64,000 bases of DNA from Euclidia mi (lineage: Eukaryota; Arthropoda; Insecta; Lepidoptera; Erebidae), in assembly GCA_944739405.2 (NCBI GenBank), contig OX123190.2, forward strand, positions 85,441,086 through 85,505,085. Reading direction: 5' to 3'. Positions within the stretch are counted from its first letter, which is position 1. The number at the start of each line of letters is the position of its first letter. Made by a program: the position numbers and the translations under genes. The notes below the pieces were generated by a model. That model was not told the origin of the DNA. It made no database searches and saw only the letters and a list, made by a program, of their open reading frames with translations. Below are positions 10,836-22,680 of this stretch, one piece after another.

Positions 10836-11879
10836 AGTTTGCCTATTGTGTCACCGTGTTTATTTAACTTAATACTGTTGTCCACTATATTTTAAACAGT
10901 TTTTAGCATATGCATGCAAGTATTCTTAGTAAATATCCACCTAGTACTTATATGAAATTCATGTTCCTCACGAGTTAAAACTCTCTATGGAACTCCGGGA
11001 GTCTATGCTCATTACTACAAATGCGATAATGTGTTTGTTAGTCTTTTTTACACAGCGGCATGTATGGTTTAAGTGTGTGGAAATGGAAAGGAGGCAGAGC
11101 AGCAGACAAACTCCAGTACTAATACAAAAATACCTACATAGTTAATATTATTACTTGTGATGTGATTGCGTTCACCTCGCAAATGCCTTCAGCTTGTAGC
11201 ACCCACTTTTATTTGTTTTTACTCTCAAATTATGTTAGGGGTGTAATAGAAACTTCGCAGCTTGATACTTTTCGTTTATTTTATTTTAAAGAGCGCCTGT
11301 ATGTTAAATCGTGCTATCGTTTGAAACTTTACAGACATTGCCGCAATACAGACGTAGAGATTTAAGTCGTCGCTCCAACCTTTAGTAATGTACCGTGTGT
11401 GTAACAACACGACACAACATACGTCATGTTAGTGTAGAATTTTATTTTTGAGATTTTTTGGACTACAATTGTGAGTAAATATGTTATTCTATCTTATCCA
11501 GCTTTATTGAATCCAAGTTTAAAACTTTTCCAGCGAAGATAGGAAAAATTGTGCGGTTTGAGGGACAGGTGTCGGCGAGGTATGATGATGATTAAGGGGA
11601 ATGTAAATTAACGCCGATAGATATTGCAATTTGAATAATATGAGCGGACAGATGTAATGTTCAAAAACTTACATATCAAGACGTAGACATCACTTTCTAT
11701 CATGGATAGCTGTGTTTGACCTCGATGCCAAGCATTTGTTAGTATAGTTCACCCACAACCCTTTCAGTGCGACCTGTAGGTTAAAAAGTTATATGATTCC
11801 ACTGTCCGGCAGTCTAGCATGCAGTTTTATCAATTTCTATTTAAGATTACAAATATATAACTGCCAATTACAATATATC
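10836..11879. other. No gene recognised
   Basis: A 67-codon open frame at 11162-11365 has no recognisable features. The rest is AT-rich and unassigned. Confidence 0.5.
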
Positions 11880-12206
11880 AGGTCTTTCAATAACAAAATA
11901 CCTGTCGGATATTTCACCGATATCAGGTCTTTTAGTAACACAATACCAGTCGGGTATTTCACCGATATCAGGTCTATTAATAACACAATACCTGTCGGAT
12001 CTTTCACCGATATCAGGTCTTTTAGTAACACAATACCTGTCGGGTATTTCACCGATATCAGGTCTTTTAATAACACAATACCTGTCGGATATTTCACCGA
12101 TATCAGGTCTTTTAATAACACAATACCTGTCGGGTATTTCACCGATATCAGGTCTTTTAATAACACAATACCTGTCGGGTCTTTCACCGATATCAAGTCT
12201 TTTAAC
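11880..12206. repeat. 45-bp minisatellite, about 7 copies
   Basis: The unit, 45 bp, contains 'acacaatacctgtcgg', 'ttcaccgatatcaggtctttt' and a GATATC palindrome. Copies differ by a few bases. Because the unit is a multiple of three and free of stops in most frames, long open frames appear on both strands (for example a 15-residue repeat containing 'TDIRSFNNTIPVGYF'). I regard these frames as by-products of the repeat, not genes. Confidence 0.9.
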
Positions 12207-13439
12207 GGACGTCTCCGCTCTTTTATCAACTGAGGCGATAAACGTCTTTACCCTCAGCCGAGGCTCTAATACATCTTTACTATTACAATACAGAATTACC
12301 ATACAATACATTAACAATCACTAGATACGTAGAAACAATAGAATCCCATATAATTAGCTTTACAACACTAGCTACTCGCAAACAGTAGGAATCACAAAAT
12401 ACTTAGCTCCAGCGCCCTTGTGTTTTCATCAGACCAGCAGGCAATGATATAATTATATGAACTCCACACACATATATTTATTACTGATTTTTACACAATA
12501 TACCATATTTTTTGAATGACAATGTCAATACTATGAAGTAATAAAGTAACTTCGTATTCTTCATAAATATCAAGTTCAAACCTCAAACGTAGGACCGTCG
12601 GTTGTGGCCAGTACTCACATAGCGGTTAGCAATTATTTACTCTTTCTCTATGGCTCATTATAAATTTATTAATGTTGCTGCATATACACTACATACAAAT
12701 CGCGAGAAATCGCGACAACAGGAATGTTAATTAGGAATTACTGAGGCTTGGGTCTAAGAGACTCTCAGAGGCCTCATGGACCGTTGTCGGTCTATCTGTC
12801 ACTCGCTTATTGTGAGTGAAAAGATAAGCAGCACCTCGTTTATTTTGATATCCACGGGAATTAAATAAAATGATCTCGTTCTGTTTGATGGGAAAAGTTG
12901 ACGCTTTGTTTTGTGGGGTGAGAAGATTAGTGGTATAATATATACGATGCTGTATTAGGACCGTGTTGTATTGTAAATGTAATATGCAACTGTTTTACGG
13001 ATTTAAAAGGAATGCTTCGAATATTTCTATATACCTTACACTTTTAACCGTTGGTGCTCAAAATATTGTTGATATTCGTTTTAACGACACGATGTAATGA
13101 ACATTCCTAGAAACTTCTGGGGTAGCACAAGTTTTAATAAAATTACATACCTCTCGTCAGGTTAAAGTAATATCGTTGACCCCATGACCTGTAGTTGCGC
13201 TTGTATCTTTGTGACCGCCTTCGATAGTTGAACCATAGGATCTTTCCAAAGGGTGTTTGGTCCTTGAGATATTTTATTTGTGATGAGGTACTAAATGACA
13301 CACACGCAGCTAACATCGGGACATAGAACCATATCATGTCGAAGTAAAAGCTGCTGAAATACGATGGACTTAGCAACTTTTTTTTCGAATACTGCAATCT
13401 GTCTAGCTGTGGGACATTTAACAGTAGATGTATAAGTCG
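12207..13439. other. No gene recognised
   Basis: AT-rich sequence; open frames on the minus strand at 13143-13530 overlap a plus-strand LINE end and look incidental. Confidence 0.5.
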
Positions 13440-13870
13440 AAAGACACGCAGATAAAATTGTAAACAAGGCATCTAAAACTGCTCTATTCTCAAAAGGATT
13501 TTTCGGTATGTCGTCGAAAATATATAACAAGATCCCAAAAACAATAAGCCAAACGGAAAAAGTGGGGATATTTAAGAAAACACTGAAAGATTTTTTAGTG
13601 GTAAGGCCTTACTATACTATAATGGAGTTCCTAACAGATACCTTCTAGTAATTAAAACTTAACTATGTTTTGTTGCTAATACTAGTATGTTATTTTATGT
13701 TTTGATGCAAGAAAATATGTAGAGCCAACAGCTATCAATTAATGTTTCCCTCTAAATTAAGACAGTATTGTACGACTGATATGGCTGATCAGTGTTTGTG
13801 CCACCAAAATTTTGTTACCACCTTTATAATACCGCTGTATCACAATAAATGATTTTTGATTCTGATTCTG
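13440..13870 (+). mobile_element. LINE 3' end (CR1-like), 5'-truncated
   Basis: The plus strand encodes the last roughly 65 residues of a non-LTR reverse transcriptase: 'MSSKIYNKIPKTI', 'FKKTLKDFL' and 'YYTIMEFLTDTF' followed by TAG at about 13647. The same ending style ('YYT..EYL', 'YYTVKDYLADKN') is seen in the LINEs at 40397 and 62299. A 3' UTR of about 220 bp follows and ends in a short 'gattctgattctga' simple repeat. Only the tail was inserted. Confidence 0.65.
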
Positions 13871-13879
13871 AAAGCGGCT

Positions 13880-14930
13880 TAGAAGGAGGAAGTCCAGCGA
13901 CGTGCCCTCATAGAGGTTTCTGTTCACAGCAGATCTTGTGGCCTTCTACGTTTTATTCTTCTTTGGCCCTGATGTTGGTTAACCATGCGATTTTGTGCCA
14001 GAGAGTTCGTGTGATTTAATAACCGCTTGTGATAGGCTGTGGTATAGAGCTTAGCTTCGAGTCTGACCGTTTTGATGTTATTTCATTGGTTATGTACCAA
14101 GGTGCATCCACTATCATTTGCAGCATCTTATTTTGGAACCTTTGGAGTATTTCTATATTTGATTCGGCTGCCGTGCCCCACAGCTGAATACCATACGCCC
14201 AGTTTCATTCGCCTTTATGCGCCAATCCTCAAGCCATTGGGCAATTTTATTCAGAGCAGCTTGCAGCTTTTGAGAAGCAACTTTTGGTATGTTGTCAGTG
14301 GACATTACACGGTGTCATCAGTAAAAGTTCCCGTGACTACGCCGTCTATTATTGGTAGGTCAGCGGTGTAAATGAGATATAGTATTGGTCCCATAACACT
14401 ACCTTGCGGTACACCTGCTTTGATAGGGTGGAGGGCCGTTACTTTTTCACCACATTTGACATAGAAATGTTTATAGCACAGGTAAGATCGTATAAAGTTG
14501 AAAATATTAATGGGCAGTGCTTTTTTGATCTTGAACCGAAGATCCATGAAGACCATCGTGTCAGACCCGATCGAAGGCCTGTGATATATCGAGAAAGGCT
14601 GCGGGGCAATACTTCTTTTCCTGGAATGATTTGTCGATATTTTCGACGAGTCTATGGATTTGTCCCATGTTTTTGTCTGAAACCAAACTGGTGGTCTAGT
14701 ATCAGCTTCTTTTGTTCAATGATGGGTCCCATTCTTGTAAGAAATAAAATCTCCATCAATTTAGAGGTAGCTGGCAATAAACTAGTTGGACGATATGATT
14801 TCACGTCATCCGGCTTTTTTCCAAGTTTTAGAATCATTATTATTTCCGCAAGCTTCTGTTGAGGCGGTACAAAACCTCTGTGCAATATGGCGTTGAGTAG
14901 CTGGATGAGAAAGATTTAACCTTGATCTGG
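13880..14930 (-). pseudogene. Jockey-type reverse transcriptase relic
   Basis: Two minus-strand segments in different frames belong to one RT. The upstream piece (14652-14930) holds 'SYRPTSLLPATSKLMEILF' and 'DHQFGFRQKHGTNP'. The downstream piece (14305-14556) holds 'GVPQGSVMGPILYLIYTADL' and 'TGTFTDDTV' in place of the usual catalytic 'ADD'. The stretch further down to about 13880 is frameshifted many times but still contains a 'TLVHNQ'-like tail. Order and motifs match Jockey-clade LINEs. The loss of the palm ADD and several frameshifts show that it is long dead. It abuts the tail of an oppositely oriented LINE at 13870. Confidence 0.7.
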
Positions 14931-15129
14931 GAGATTTTTCATGTTCGTCCGCCCGTCGACGGATTGATTCAAAATGAAACCAACAGCTGAGGCATGGGTG
15001 TACATTTCCACAAATATGCTTTTGCCAATTTAGAGTTAATGTTAATAACTACGAAAGTTAGCCAACCAGTTTCTCTTTTATTATATGATGAAACTAGTGC
15101 ACATTTTAAAATGCATTATTTTTTTATTT

Positions 15130-15412
15130 TATAATATAACATAACATAACATAACATATCTTCACGCCTTTTATCCCCGAAGGGGTATTACACACCCACA
15201 CTTCGCCAGATATGTTTCGGTCCCAATGTAATAGGGGGCGAGCCTATTGCCATCTACCGGGCACATTATTAAGCGAGCGATAATTAACATTTTTAATACA
15301 CACATAACTTCGAAAAGTCAGAGGTGTGTGCCCGAGGTACCTGGGGATCGAACCCGAGACCAACGTCTCGGCAGTCCGTTACGTACACCACTGGGCTACC
15401 GCCGCTTTTTAT
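15130..15412 (-). repeat. tRNA-derived SINE
   Basis: On the minus strand the head has an A-box-like 'gtagcccagtggt' and a perfect B box 'GGTTCGATCCC'. A body follows ('ttatgtgtgtattaaaaatg', 'gatggcaataggctcgccc', 'cctattacattgggaccg') and the end is '...aaaaggcgtgaagatatg' plus (ttatg)n. RNA polymerase III would transcribe it from the internal boxes, and mobilisation depends on a partner LINE. Related copies lie at 22575-22680 and 60733-60980, and the shared 'ggcgtgag' plus 'tatg' ending links it to the LINE at 15835-18870. Confidence 0.8.
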
Positions 15413-15834
15413 TTTATAATATAAAGGTACGTTAAATGTCAAGTAGTCGGAGCAGATAAAATAGTCTCGTTAGTGTGAGCAGTTCATTACGAAAAACGCA
15501 GCAGGATGCATCCTGGCGCAGGTCTTTAGTTAAAATGGACATTCATTTGCATGATTTTGTGGTGAAAGGAATTATAATATTTATGTGCTCTGTATTATAA
15601 CGTAGGTACGTAACGTAGAGCACATGAATGATTTGATTCTTTATGTACCTAATGTAATCAGGTTAACTTTTGAATTATAATTCATGTGCATTAAAATTTA
15701 AGGTACGCATATCCAGAAGTAGGCAGTAAATGTTGCCCATTGTGGTTAGTATAATATGTATGATTGTATATGTGGACTATATCAGTAGACTCCTATATCT
15801 AACTTGAGGCATGTCATAGGCACACACTTAGTAC
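15413..15834. other. No gene recognised
   Basis: AT-rich gap between a SINE and the 3' end of a LINE. Confidence 0.5.
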
Positions 15835-15854
15835 ACATATATACATACATAGAC

Positions 15855-17522
15855 TCACGCCTGTTTCCCGGAGGGGTAGGCAGAGACTACGGAGCGCCAT
15901 TTGCAACGATCTTGACATATCTCTCTTGCTTCATTCACTCCCATCAGATTCCTCATGCATGCTCTTCTGTTCAGGGTGCTTCTAACCTGTCCTGTTTTCA
16001 GGATGTCTCCAATCTGGTCAAAGAACGTCCGCCTAGGTCTTCCCCTTCGTCCTGTCCCTTCCACACTTACCTAATATATCTGCTTGGTCAGTCTTTCGTC
16101 ATCCATCCTCTCCACGTGTCCAAAGCATCTTAGCATACCTTTCTCGATGCTTGTCACTACATCTTCTTTTAACCCACAACACTCTCTTATTACACAATTC
16201 TTTACTCTGTCAGTCAAAGAAACACCACACATACTTCGCAGTGCTCTCATTTCTACAGCATTTATTCTACTTTCATGACTCTTCTGCCATACCCAACTAT
16301 CACTACCATACATAAGAGTAGGTACTAACTTCCCTCTATGGACAGCCAAACGTGCCTTTTTGGACACGTTTTGGCTATTCATAAACGCCTTCAGAGCTCC
16401 ATTCACTCTATTACCTGCATTAACTCTTCTTTCAATATCTTCTACATTCTTACCATCTCTTGTAAACAGCGTACCTAAATATACAAACTCATTCACTTGC
16501 TCCACTCGCTGTCCATCGATCATAACATTACAAGCCGTAACGCATTCCTCCTTTTCAAAAACCATAACTTTCGTTTTACTTACATTCACTTTCATTCCTT
16601 TCCTCTCTAACGCACCATGCATGATTGTTACCATCTCCTGCAACTCCTCCGCTGAAGACGCAAGTATAACCTGATCATCAGCATAAAGGAGACATTTGAC
16701 AAGTAACTCATTCATCCTTAATCCACAGTCACTATTTTTCAAATCTTGCAAACAACTGTCCATGAAGAGGTTGAACAGCCACGGCGACGCTACACATCCC
16801 TGTCTAACACCTGTTTCGATGGTAAACCAATCCGTGTACGACCCATTTATCCTCACACAAGCTCTAGAATCTTCATAAAGAGATTTCAGAGCTCGTATAA
16901 GGCTGCTGTTCACCCCATACATCGACAGTACAGACCACATTTCATTCCTCACCACTTTATCGTAAGCCTTTTCCAAATCCACGAATGCGCAATAGACCTT
17001 TTGACCTTTGGCCAAGAATTTTTCGGCTACGCACCGCAAAGAAAAGACTTGATCCGTGCACCCCATACCCATTCGGAATCCTGCTTGTACATCCCATATT
17101 TTCTTGTTGGTTACTTCCATAACTCTTTCAATCAGTACCTTCGCATACAATTTGCCAACAATGCTGAGAAGGCTAATGCCTCTATTGTTCTTGCAGTCTT
17201 GTTGCGAGCCTTTTCCCTTATAAAGAGGCACCACCACCGCTGTGGTCCAGTCATCAGGTACTCGGCCGGTGCTCCAACACAAGTTAAATAAGCGCTGCAG
17301 CTGACCAACTATGATGCCCTGTCCAGCCTTCAGCATTTCAACTGTAATCCTATCATATCCTGCAGCCTTACCTAATTTCATACTTCCCAATGCCTTCACA
17401 ATCTCATCCACACCAATGTCGCTTTCATCATTGCTATTATTACCATTAATTTCGTCGATCGATGTCTCTATCGCCGTTATTTCAAATAGACCTTCAAAAT
17501 ACTCCTTGCATCTCTTCAGCAC
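15855..17522 (-). pseudogene. LINE reverse transcriptase and C-terminal domain
   Basis: The main open stretch (16071-17522, 483 codons) contains 'LGKAAGYDRITVEMLKAG', 'VPLYKGKGSQQDCKNNRGI', 'AGFRMGMGCTDQVFSLR', palm motif A 'CAFVDLEKAYDKV', 'GVRQGCVASPWLFNLFMD' and the catalytic 'LLYADDQVIL'. It ends with 'LRCFGHVERMDDERLTKQIY' followed by TAG. The protein continues after this stop in the same style at 15855-16064 ('GRRGRPRRTFFDQIGDIL', 'CQDRCKWRSVVSAYPSGKQA'). Most of the protein is intact, so this copy is relatively young. The enzyme would carry out target-primed reverse transcription in the nucleus. Confidence 0.85.
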
Positions 17523-17543
17523 TCATGATTCACCATTCACTAT

Positions 17544-18026
17544 CTATCCATTCTTGTCTCTGATTGACGTGTATTCTGAGGATTGAGTTCTTCCTCGAAC
17601 TGCACGAACGGATTTCCAGAAAAACTTTATGTTTCTCCGGAAATCTTCAGATAGTCTGCTATCAAACTCATCTTTCTTTTCCTCTTTTTTCCTTTTAACA
17701 ATTTCTTTCACAATTCTTTTTGACCTAACAAACTCCTTTCTTGCTTCATCTATGTCATCACTCGTTGCCTTTCCCATTCTTTCATTTGCTCTGGCAGCCA
17801 ACCAATCTAACCAAGCTTTCTTCTTCTCTGACACTACTGATTGTACATCCTTGTCCCACCATGTACTCTTAACCTTTCGTATTTTCCGTCTCTTGATCAC
17901 ACCACATACTTCAGACGCTACACATACTACCTCTTCTTTAAAAGATTGCCATAATTCTTCCATATCATTTATGCCATCGAACCTCTCAAATCTTGCTCTC
18001 AATCTTCGCTTATACTCATCTTTCAC
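17544..18026 (-). pseudogene. LINE linker region between endonuclease and RT
   Basis: An open stretch of 160 codons rich in Lys, Arg and Glu ('VKRKKEEKKDEFDSRLSED', 'KSTWWDKDVQSVVSEKKKAW'), typical of the charged helical linker that follows the endonuclease in RTE-like proteins. It ends with 'TQSSEYTSIRDKNG' just before the RT. A frame break separates it from the RT at 17522-17544 and another from the endonuclease near 18030-18100. Confidence 0.75.
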
Positions 18027-18101
18027 ATCTTTTTCTTGCAGATTTTCTACTTTTATTCTTTCTAGGACCCTATTTTCATAATGTTCTCGGTGTCGCCATC
18101 C

Positions 18102-18850
18102 TTAAAAGAGTCCACTTATCCGGCTCATCACCAAGAAGTGGTCTGTGTGGATGCCGATCCCTCGATACACCCTTGTATCTAACACGTTCTTTCTCAAACG
18201 TTCATCTACAATTACAAAATCAATCATACTTCTTCTAACATTCTTAGCCTCACGCGTATACATGTTACTTTTGTGATCAAACATGGTGTTTGTCACACAA
18301 AGGCTCCACTCTAAACAAACCTCAAGCAAAACTTTTTTTCATTCACACTCTCATCACCAAATCCACCTAAAACCCTTTCAAATCCATCTCGTTTTACTCC
18401 CACCCATCCATTGAAATCACCTAACAAGATCAATCTTTCGTTATCTAAACATTTCCTCAAAATCGCTCTTAAGTTCTCCCAAAATTCTTGCCTTTCGTCT
18501 TGTTCTTGCTGTGACATACCCGCTACTATATTGACCGGGGCGTAAACCCCTAAAATAAAGAGACGAGTAAGTCCTACTTTCATTCTCATCCACAATAGTC
18601 TAGCATTTACACATTCATATTCCTTAACGCACTCATTCATTCGCGCAGACAATATTAAACCAACTCCCTTGCAGGCTCTGGTGGTACTGTCTACCCCAGA
18701 CCAATAAGCCGAGTAGCTGTCATGCTTGGTGGGGCCACAACCTTTCCTTTTTGCCTCATTCACACATAGAACATCAATCTTTCTATCATCCATCATCTGG
18801 CATACTTAATTCAATTTACCATCCATTCCTCCTCCAACATTTAATGTTGC
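18102..18850 (-). pseudogene. LINE EEP-family endonuclease
   Basis: Two overlapping minus-strand frames (18311-18850 and 18102-18329) form an endonuclease/exonuclease/phosphatase domain. Landmarks are 'RFATLNVGG' at the start, 'DVLCVNEAKRKG' (catalytic Glu), 'LILLGDFNGWVG' (catalytic Asp and Asn), 'SMIDFVIVDERL' and the terminal 'GIHTDHFLVMSRI' with the Asp-His pair. One stop upstream (between 'DGKLN' and 'VCQMMDDR') and one frameshift near 18315 break it. The domain would nick target DNA. Confidence 0.8.
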
Positions 18851-19004
18851 AAACCGGCTTTCCGTACTTTCCGTACTTAGTACACCATCAATCGTAATAA
18901 CGTATACGCCGATTGGATACCGTTTTCATACTTTTATCACATTTATAACCAGCGTGCATAGATGACGACAAATTAAGCATCGCAAGTCTAACTGATCCGT
19001 GTGG

Positions 19005-19225
19005 TGACGGATTAAGAATACGGATTGTCACCGCCCCATATCATCCCATGGGTGTCGTAAGAACCGACAGAGAGGGAATATATTATGCAGAGAACAGCAC
19101 TGTAAGGAAGGAAAACTTAATACAAACCCTATACCAACCCGGACAGCGTGGTATAGTAGGCCAATTCCTCCTTTCAAAGGAGAGGCCTAGTCCAGCAGTG
19201 AACTGTTAAATGCTAATGATGCAGT
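19005..19225 (+). repeat. Dispersed LINE-like 3' end or repeat
   Basis: It contains 'ggtgacggattaagaa', 'cccatgggtgtcgtaagaa' and then 'accaacccggacagcgtgg', 'ggagaggcctagtccagcag' and 'aatgctaatgatg'. The ending resembles the 'ggcctgtgcccagcagtggga...atgatgatg' tails common on lepidopteran LINEs. A weaker copy of the first part lies at 51095-51180. Confidence 0.5.
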
Positions 19226-20195
19226 TTAACTGATAATTGAAAACACTATTTAAACATAAAAACACACGAAACTAAACATGCCCATAACACTAACGACGAT
19301 GAGGAAGTACAAATGTCAAAACAAATAAACCTCTTACTTAAATAATGATTGAGCTTTAGTGTTGACAGAATGTGCGTGAGATTGTTGTGAGTAGTCGCCA
19401 TTAGTCGGTGGTAATAACGAGCTTCGAATTAATTACCGTACGCTCTTGCGAGATGAATTGTCTGTCGCCTCAGATAAGGAGATTGGTAGACGTGGTGACT
19501 TGCTGCTAAATTGTGACACTAACATCTTGATAAAAAGGCATCGATGGATATTTTATTTTTTTAATTTGATGTAGCCAAGTGCAAGGGACAGAGTGCTACA
19601 ATATTGCGTTTATTTACGTCCTAAAAATGGACCCAAATGATGTTATATGCAGCCTAGAGTGTTTTGGGTTTGATGTTTAGAGCTTTTATACGTACCTAAA
19701 TATGTAATTAACGTAAGTTATTTATTTAAGGTTTGCTTACTCGCCTGTGAACTGTGATTCCGATTAAACTAATTTGTTTTATGAAACTACCGTTACTCCC
19801 GAATTAAGTGTTCTGTAAAAAATACATCAAGCAAATACTTAATAATGCGCCTGGGTTACTCTATCTTGTATACCTAAGTATGAAATTATATGTTGTGAAA
19901 TTTAACTATATATACTATAGCATTGTGTTTTATTTAGTAAGTAAGCAGACAGCCTAAATAAGCTCGCTATTAGAGATTCTTCATTTGTAGTGATTCAGAG
20001 TGATTCTTCGCTCGCCTCACAATCTATTTACTTTCTTTGATTATCTCTCCCGAGGTTATCATTATATTTCATTTCTTTTATGTATTGTTGTAATTAATTG
20101 TTGGCTTTTTGCTTTTTCTTTTATCCGAATACTTGAACGTTGTGGGATATAATTTATTGGTGGATTTTAGGAATTTAAACTTACGTGGTCATTTA
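19226..20195. other. No gene recognised
   Basis: AT-rich sequence without supported features. Confidence 0.5.
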
Positions 20196-20325
20196 AACTT
20201 TTAAATTGTCTTTCGAGATATATAACCATGTACATCCGTGAACATGGCGCTTGCAATAGTGCCGAAATATCGGTTACTCCAAACAAAGGTACATGGTATG
20301 TATCCCGAAAGACAATTTAAAAGTT
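20196..20325. repeat. 130-bp inverted-repeat element (MITE-like)
   Basis: 'aacttttaaattgtctttcg' starts at 20196 and its reverse complement ends at 20325. The arms match over about 38 bp with a few changes. The interior has 'gtgccgaaatatcggttactcc', a phrase common in insect repeats. A partial copy, 'ccgaaagacaattttaaac', is at about 54312-54330. Confidence 0.6.
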
Positions 20326-20475
20326 ATTGGTGGATATTTATTTTCTGAAAGTTTGTCTAGCCTCTGTTTGTACAACTCTGTTAAATAAGTAGCGTAGCCA
20401 TGTAAATGAAAAAATTGCTTAGATATAATGATGCTAATTTAACATAATTATTATGATAAGTTAAAATATTAAAAT

Positions 20476-20640
20476 ATTCACGGTTGGCGCAGTGGTTTCA
20501 GCGGCCGCGTCGGCTACTGCTACACCGAGTGTTGTTTGATCCCCAGGCGAGACAGTAAATTGTGTGGCCCACCAGTAAATATTGTTGTTCTAAAGGGGTT
20601 CTCTCTAGGATGAACTTTGTTTCTGTTGGCTGTATGTTTG
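20476..20640 (+). repeat. tRNA-derived SINE
   Basis: Plus strand. A-box-like 'ggttggcgcagtggt' and B-box-like 'gtttgatcccc' sit at tRNA-like spacing with a short insert. A body with 'gtggcccaccagtaaatattg' follows. The 3' end is uncertain. Confidence 0.6.
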
Positions 20641-22041
20641 AAAGTCTGAAATATGTCTTTTTAAAAATGAAATCAAAATATTACAATAAAGAATAGTTTT
20701 GCTGTTTGAACTTATTGTAAGTAAGGAACAATAGAATTATTATTTTGACGATAAATCTGTGGAGTGAAAAGTAGGTAAATTGGCTGAGACATTTCACGGC
20801 AACACTAACAATGTCGACTGTGATCGAGGTCGACTTTCTTTCTGTCACCGTGAGTCTGATTCCGATAAACACTTGTCACACAATGTGTCGTTGCACCGTA
20901 CAGTGTGAAACCTGAATTTCTGCTTTTTAAATGACAACTGAAAAGATTTTCTAAGAATATGAATCAACCGCAATGTGATACATAGACCACAAAATCATAT
21001 ACAAATGTTTTTTATATTTCACGCAAGAGAGAACAAATGAAGTTATTCAAAAATTTGAAATAATATATGTAATATCGGCATCAGAAGCCCACAAAACGTC
21101 GAGAAAGAAGTAAACACTCTTGAGACATTCAGCCATATTTTACTTTTACAATAGTGCTATGTTCAACAATTGTCCCACAATGTCTGCTTCTATATATGTT
21201 TATTTGTTATTTTTTGTGAGAATAAACAAATACATTTCCTGTGATTTTGTCAAAAACCACACAATACGTGATTTAAATTGAGAAGTTGAGATAAAATAAA
21301 ATTATGAAAATACGTATTTTGGGATTGACAGCAAGGAGAAGTATATTAAAATTGCTTTACATTGAGGATGATCTAGCTATGATGCATGTGACAACTGAAT
21401 TCAATAAGTTTTCATAAACAGGCAATTCAACATTAAATGTGATCGTATTGCTTTTGTTCTGAGTCTGAGTAAGTATCATGAATGATGATTGTAAAGTTCT
21501 CAACACAAGATTTATAGCCAGTCATATCCGAGTAACGATTGTGCTTTTTACCATTATACACAACAGCATTTATTAAGACGCTGTGCTAAAACAAGAACTT
21601 TAAGCCAGCTTCAAACCGTGGCAGCCAGTAGGTATATTAATTATAAGTGTTACTTACACCGCACACCCTACACTTCTACTAACTATATTTGAAAGACTGC
21701 CAGTCGAAACGTCCTCGGTTGAATCAGAGCCCTCAATAAAGTTGATTGTGCTAGTGAGCGAGATTGGGTGCCGTCGCTACCGGCTCACGTTACTCACACG
21801 GCTTCATATGATGAACAGACAGAATAACGTTTATTGTGTCGGCGGGATTATGCCGCAAGTTCATCTGAAAGATCTCCATTTGTGGATTTATATTTTATGG
21901 TAACAAGTAGATAAAAGCTTGCTTTGTGATTATGTTTGAACGAGTTGTGCTTGTATAAAATATGATTCTTACACTAGGAAGGTACCTGTGCCTATCGCCA
22001 GTCATGTGACAATTACGTACATGTAAGTACCTTTATTTATT
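20641..22041. other. No gene recognised
   Basis: AT-rich. Short open frames (such as 20681-20872 minus) have no recognisable domain. Confidence 0.5.
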
Positions 22042-22560
22042 GTCATCATCGTCCTAGCTTTATCCTGGCTTTACAAGACTCACAGTAGTGCTCATTGCGA
22101 GACTTAGCTTGTCGTTCGTAACAGATCGGCAACGTTAAGCAACGCTTGCACAGGTCGCCACTTGGATGGGTGACCAAGTGTGGCATTTACATCTGAGCAC
22201 TACCGTGCTTTGGAGGGCACGTAAATTTGTCGGTTCCGGTTCTTGTCTTAGGATACGAGTCGTTAGGCCATGTCAGAGGCCTTCGTGCGATCTGAAAAAC
22301 TCTGACACTAGAGTTGGCCACACACTCACACTAAAAACAAACAAACAAACAAACAAGACTCACACGCCTTGGAGCCCGAGGTTTTACCAGATATGACGAA
22401 ATATCCAATTTTCTACAGAGCGACTGCCGTCTGACCTCCGCAACCCAAAGGGATAGCGGTATTCCTTGGTTTAGACCAGAATCTGTTTATTTGAGGGTAC
22501 TGACTTCCCGTAACGACTGTCAAAGATCTTCATGAGAACTGGGACAGATGGTTTAACGTC
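22042..22560 (+). repeat. Dispersed repeat B, split by a SINE
   Basis: The left part (22042-22084) 'catcatcgtcctagctttatcc' and the right part (22365-22560) with 'ccttggagcccgagg', 'gcgactgccgtctgacctc' and 'aaagatcttcatgagaac' belong to a common lepidopteran repeat ('catcatcctagc...gcgactgcc...tgacagccggga'). A second copy is at 49365-49565. The family was already in place before the SINE at 22085 inserted. Confidence 0.55.
22085..22352 (+). repeat. 5S-rRNA-derived SINE with target duplication
   Basis: The stretch 'gatcggcaacgttaagcaacg' (A-box region) and 'cttggatgggtgacc' (box C region) matches the internal promoter of 5S rRNA at the correct order and spacing, so this is a 5S-derived (SINE3-like) element rather than a tRNA-derived one. 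A body of about 150 bp and an (aaac)n tail follow. The 12-bp direct repeat ACAAGACTCACA at 22073-22084 and 22353-22364 delimits it. It should be transcribed by RNA polymerase III and mobilised by a partner LINE that is not identified. Confidence 0.75.
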
Positions 22561-22574
22561 TCTCTGAGGCGCGG

Positions 22575-22680
22575 GGCAAGCGATAACTAACAATTTAATA
22601 CGCACATAATTTCGAAAAGTCAGTGGTGCGCGCCGTGGAATCGAACCTGATACTCTCTGCATGGCAGTCCGTTGGTATCT
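22575..22680 (-). repeat. tRNA-derived SINE fragment
   Basis: On the minus strand it has the B box 'GGTTCGATTCC' and a body 'ttttcgaaattatgtgcgtat', the same family as 15130-15412. Only the head and the start of the body remain. Confidence 0.65.

Larger units (their letters stand above)
15835..18870 (-). mobile_element. Nearly complete RTE/Daphne-like LINE
   Basis: A minus-strand LINE of about 3 kb. In order it encodes an EEP endonuclease, a linker, a reverse transcriptase and a C-terminal tail. The 3' end is '...ggaaacaggcgtgagtcta' plus a (tatg)n simple repeat at 15835-15860. The start is near 18870, just upstream of 'RFATLNVGGGMDG'. A handful of frameshifts and stops break the single ORF. 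The clade is my reading of the motifs and could be RTE-like, Daphne or Proto2. Confidence 0.8.

Noticed and set aside
11837..12317. Long open frames on both strands through 11.8-12.3 kb
   Set aside because: They are produced by a 45-bp tandem repeat with few stops; the repeat structure explains them fully.
22120..22190. Genuine 5S rRNA gene
   Set aside because: Only the internal promoter part matches; the 5' and 3' portions differ, an (aaac)n tail and target duplication show a SINE.
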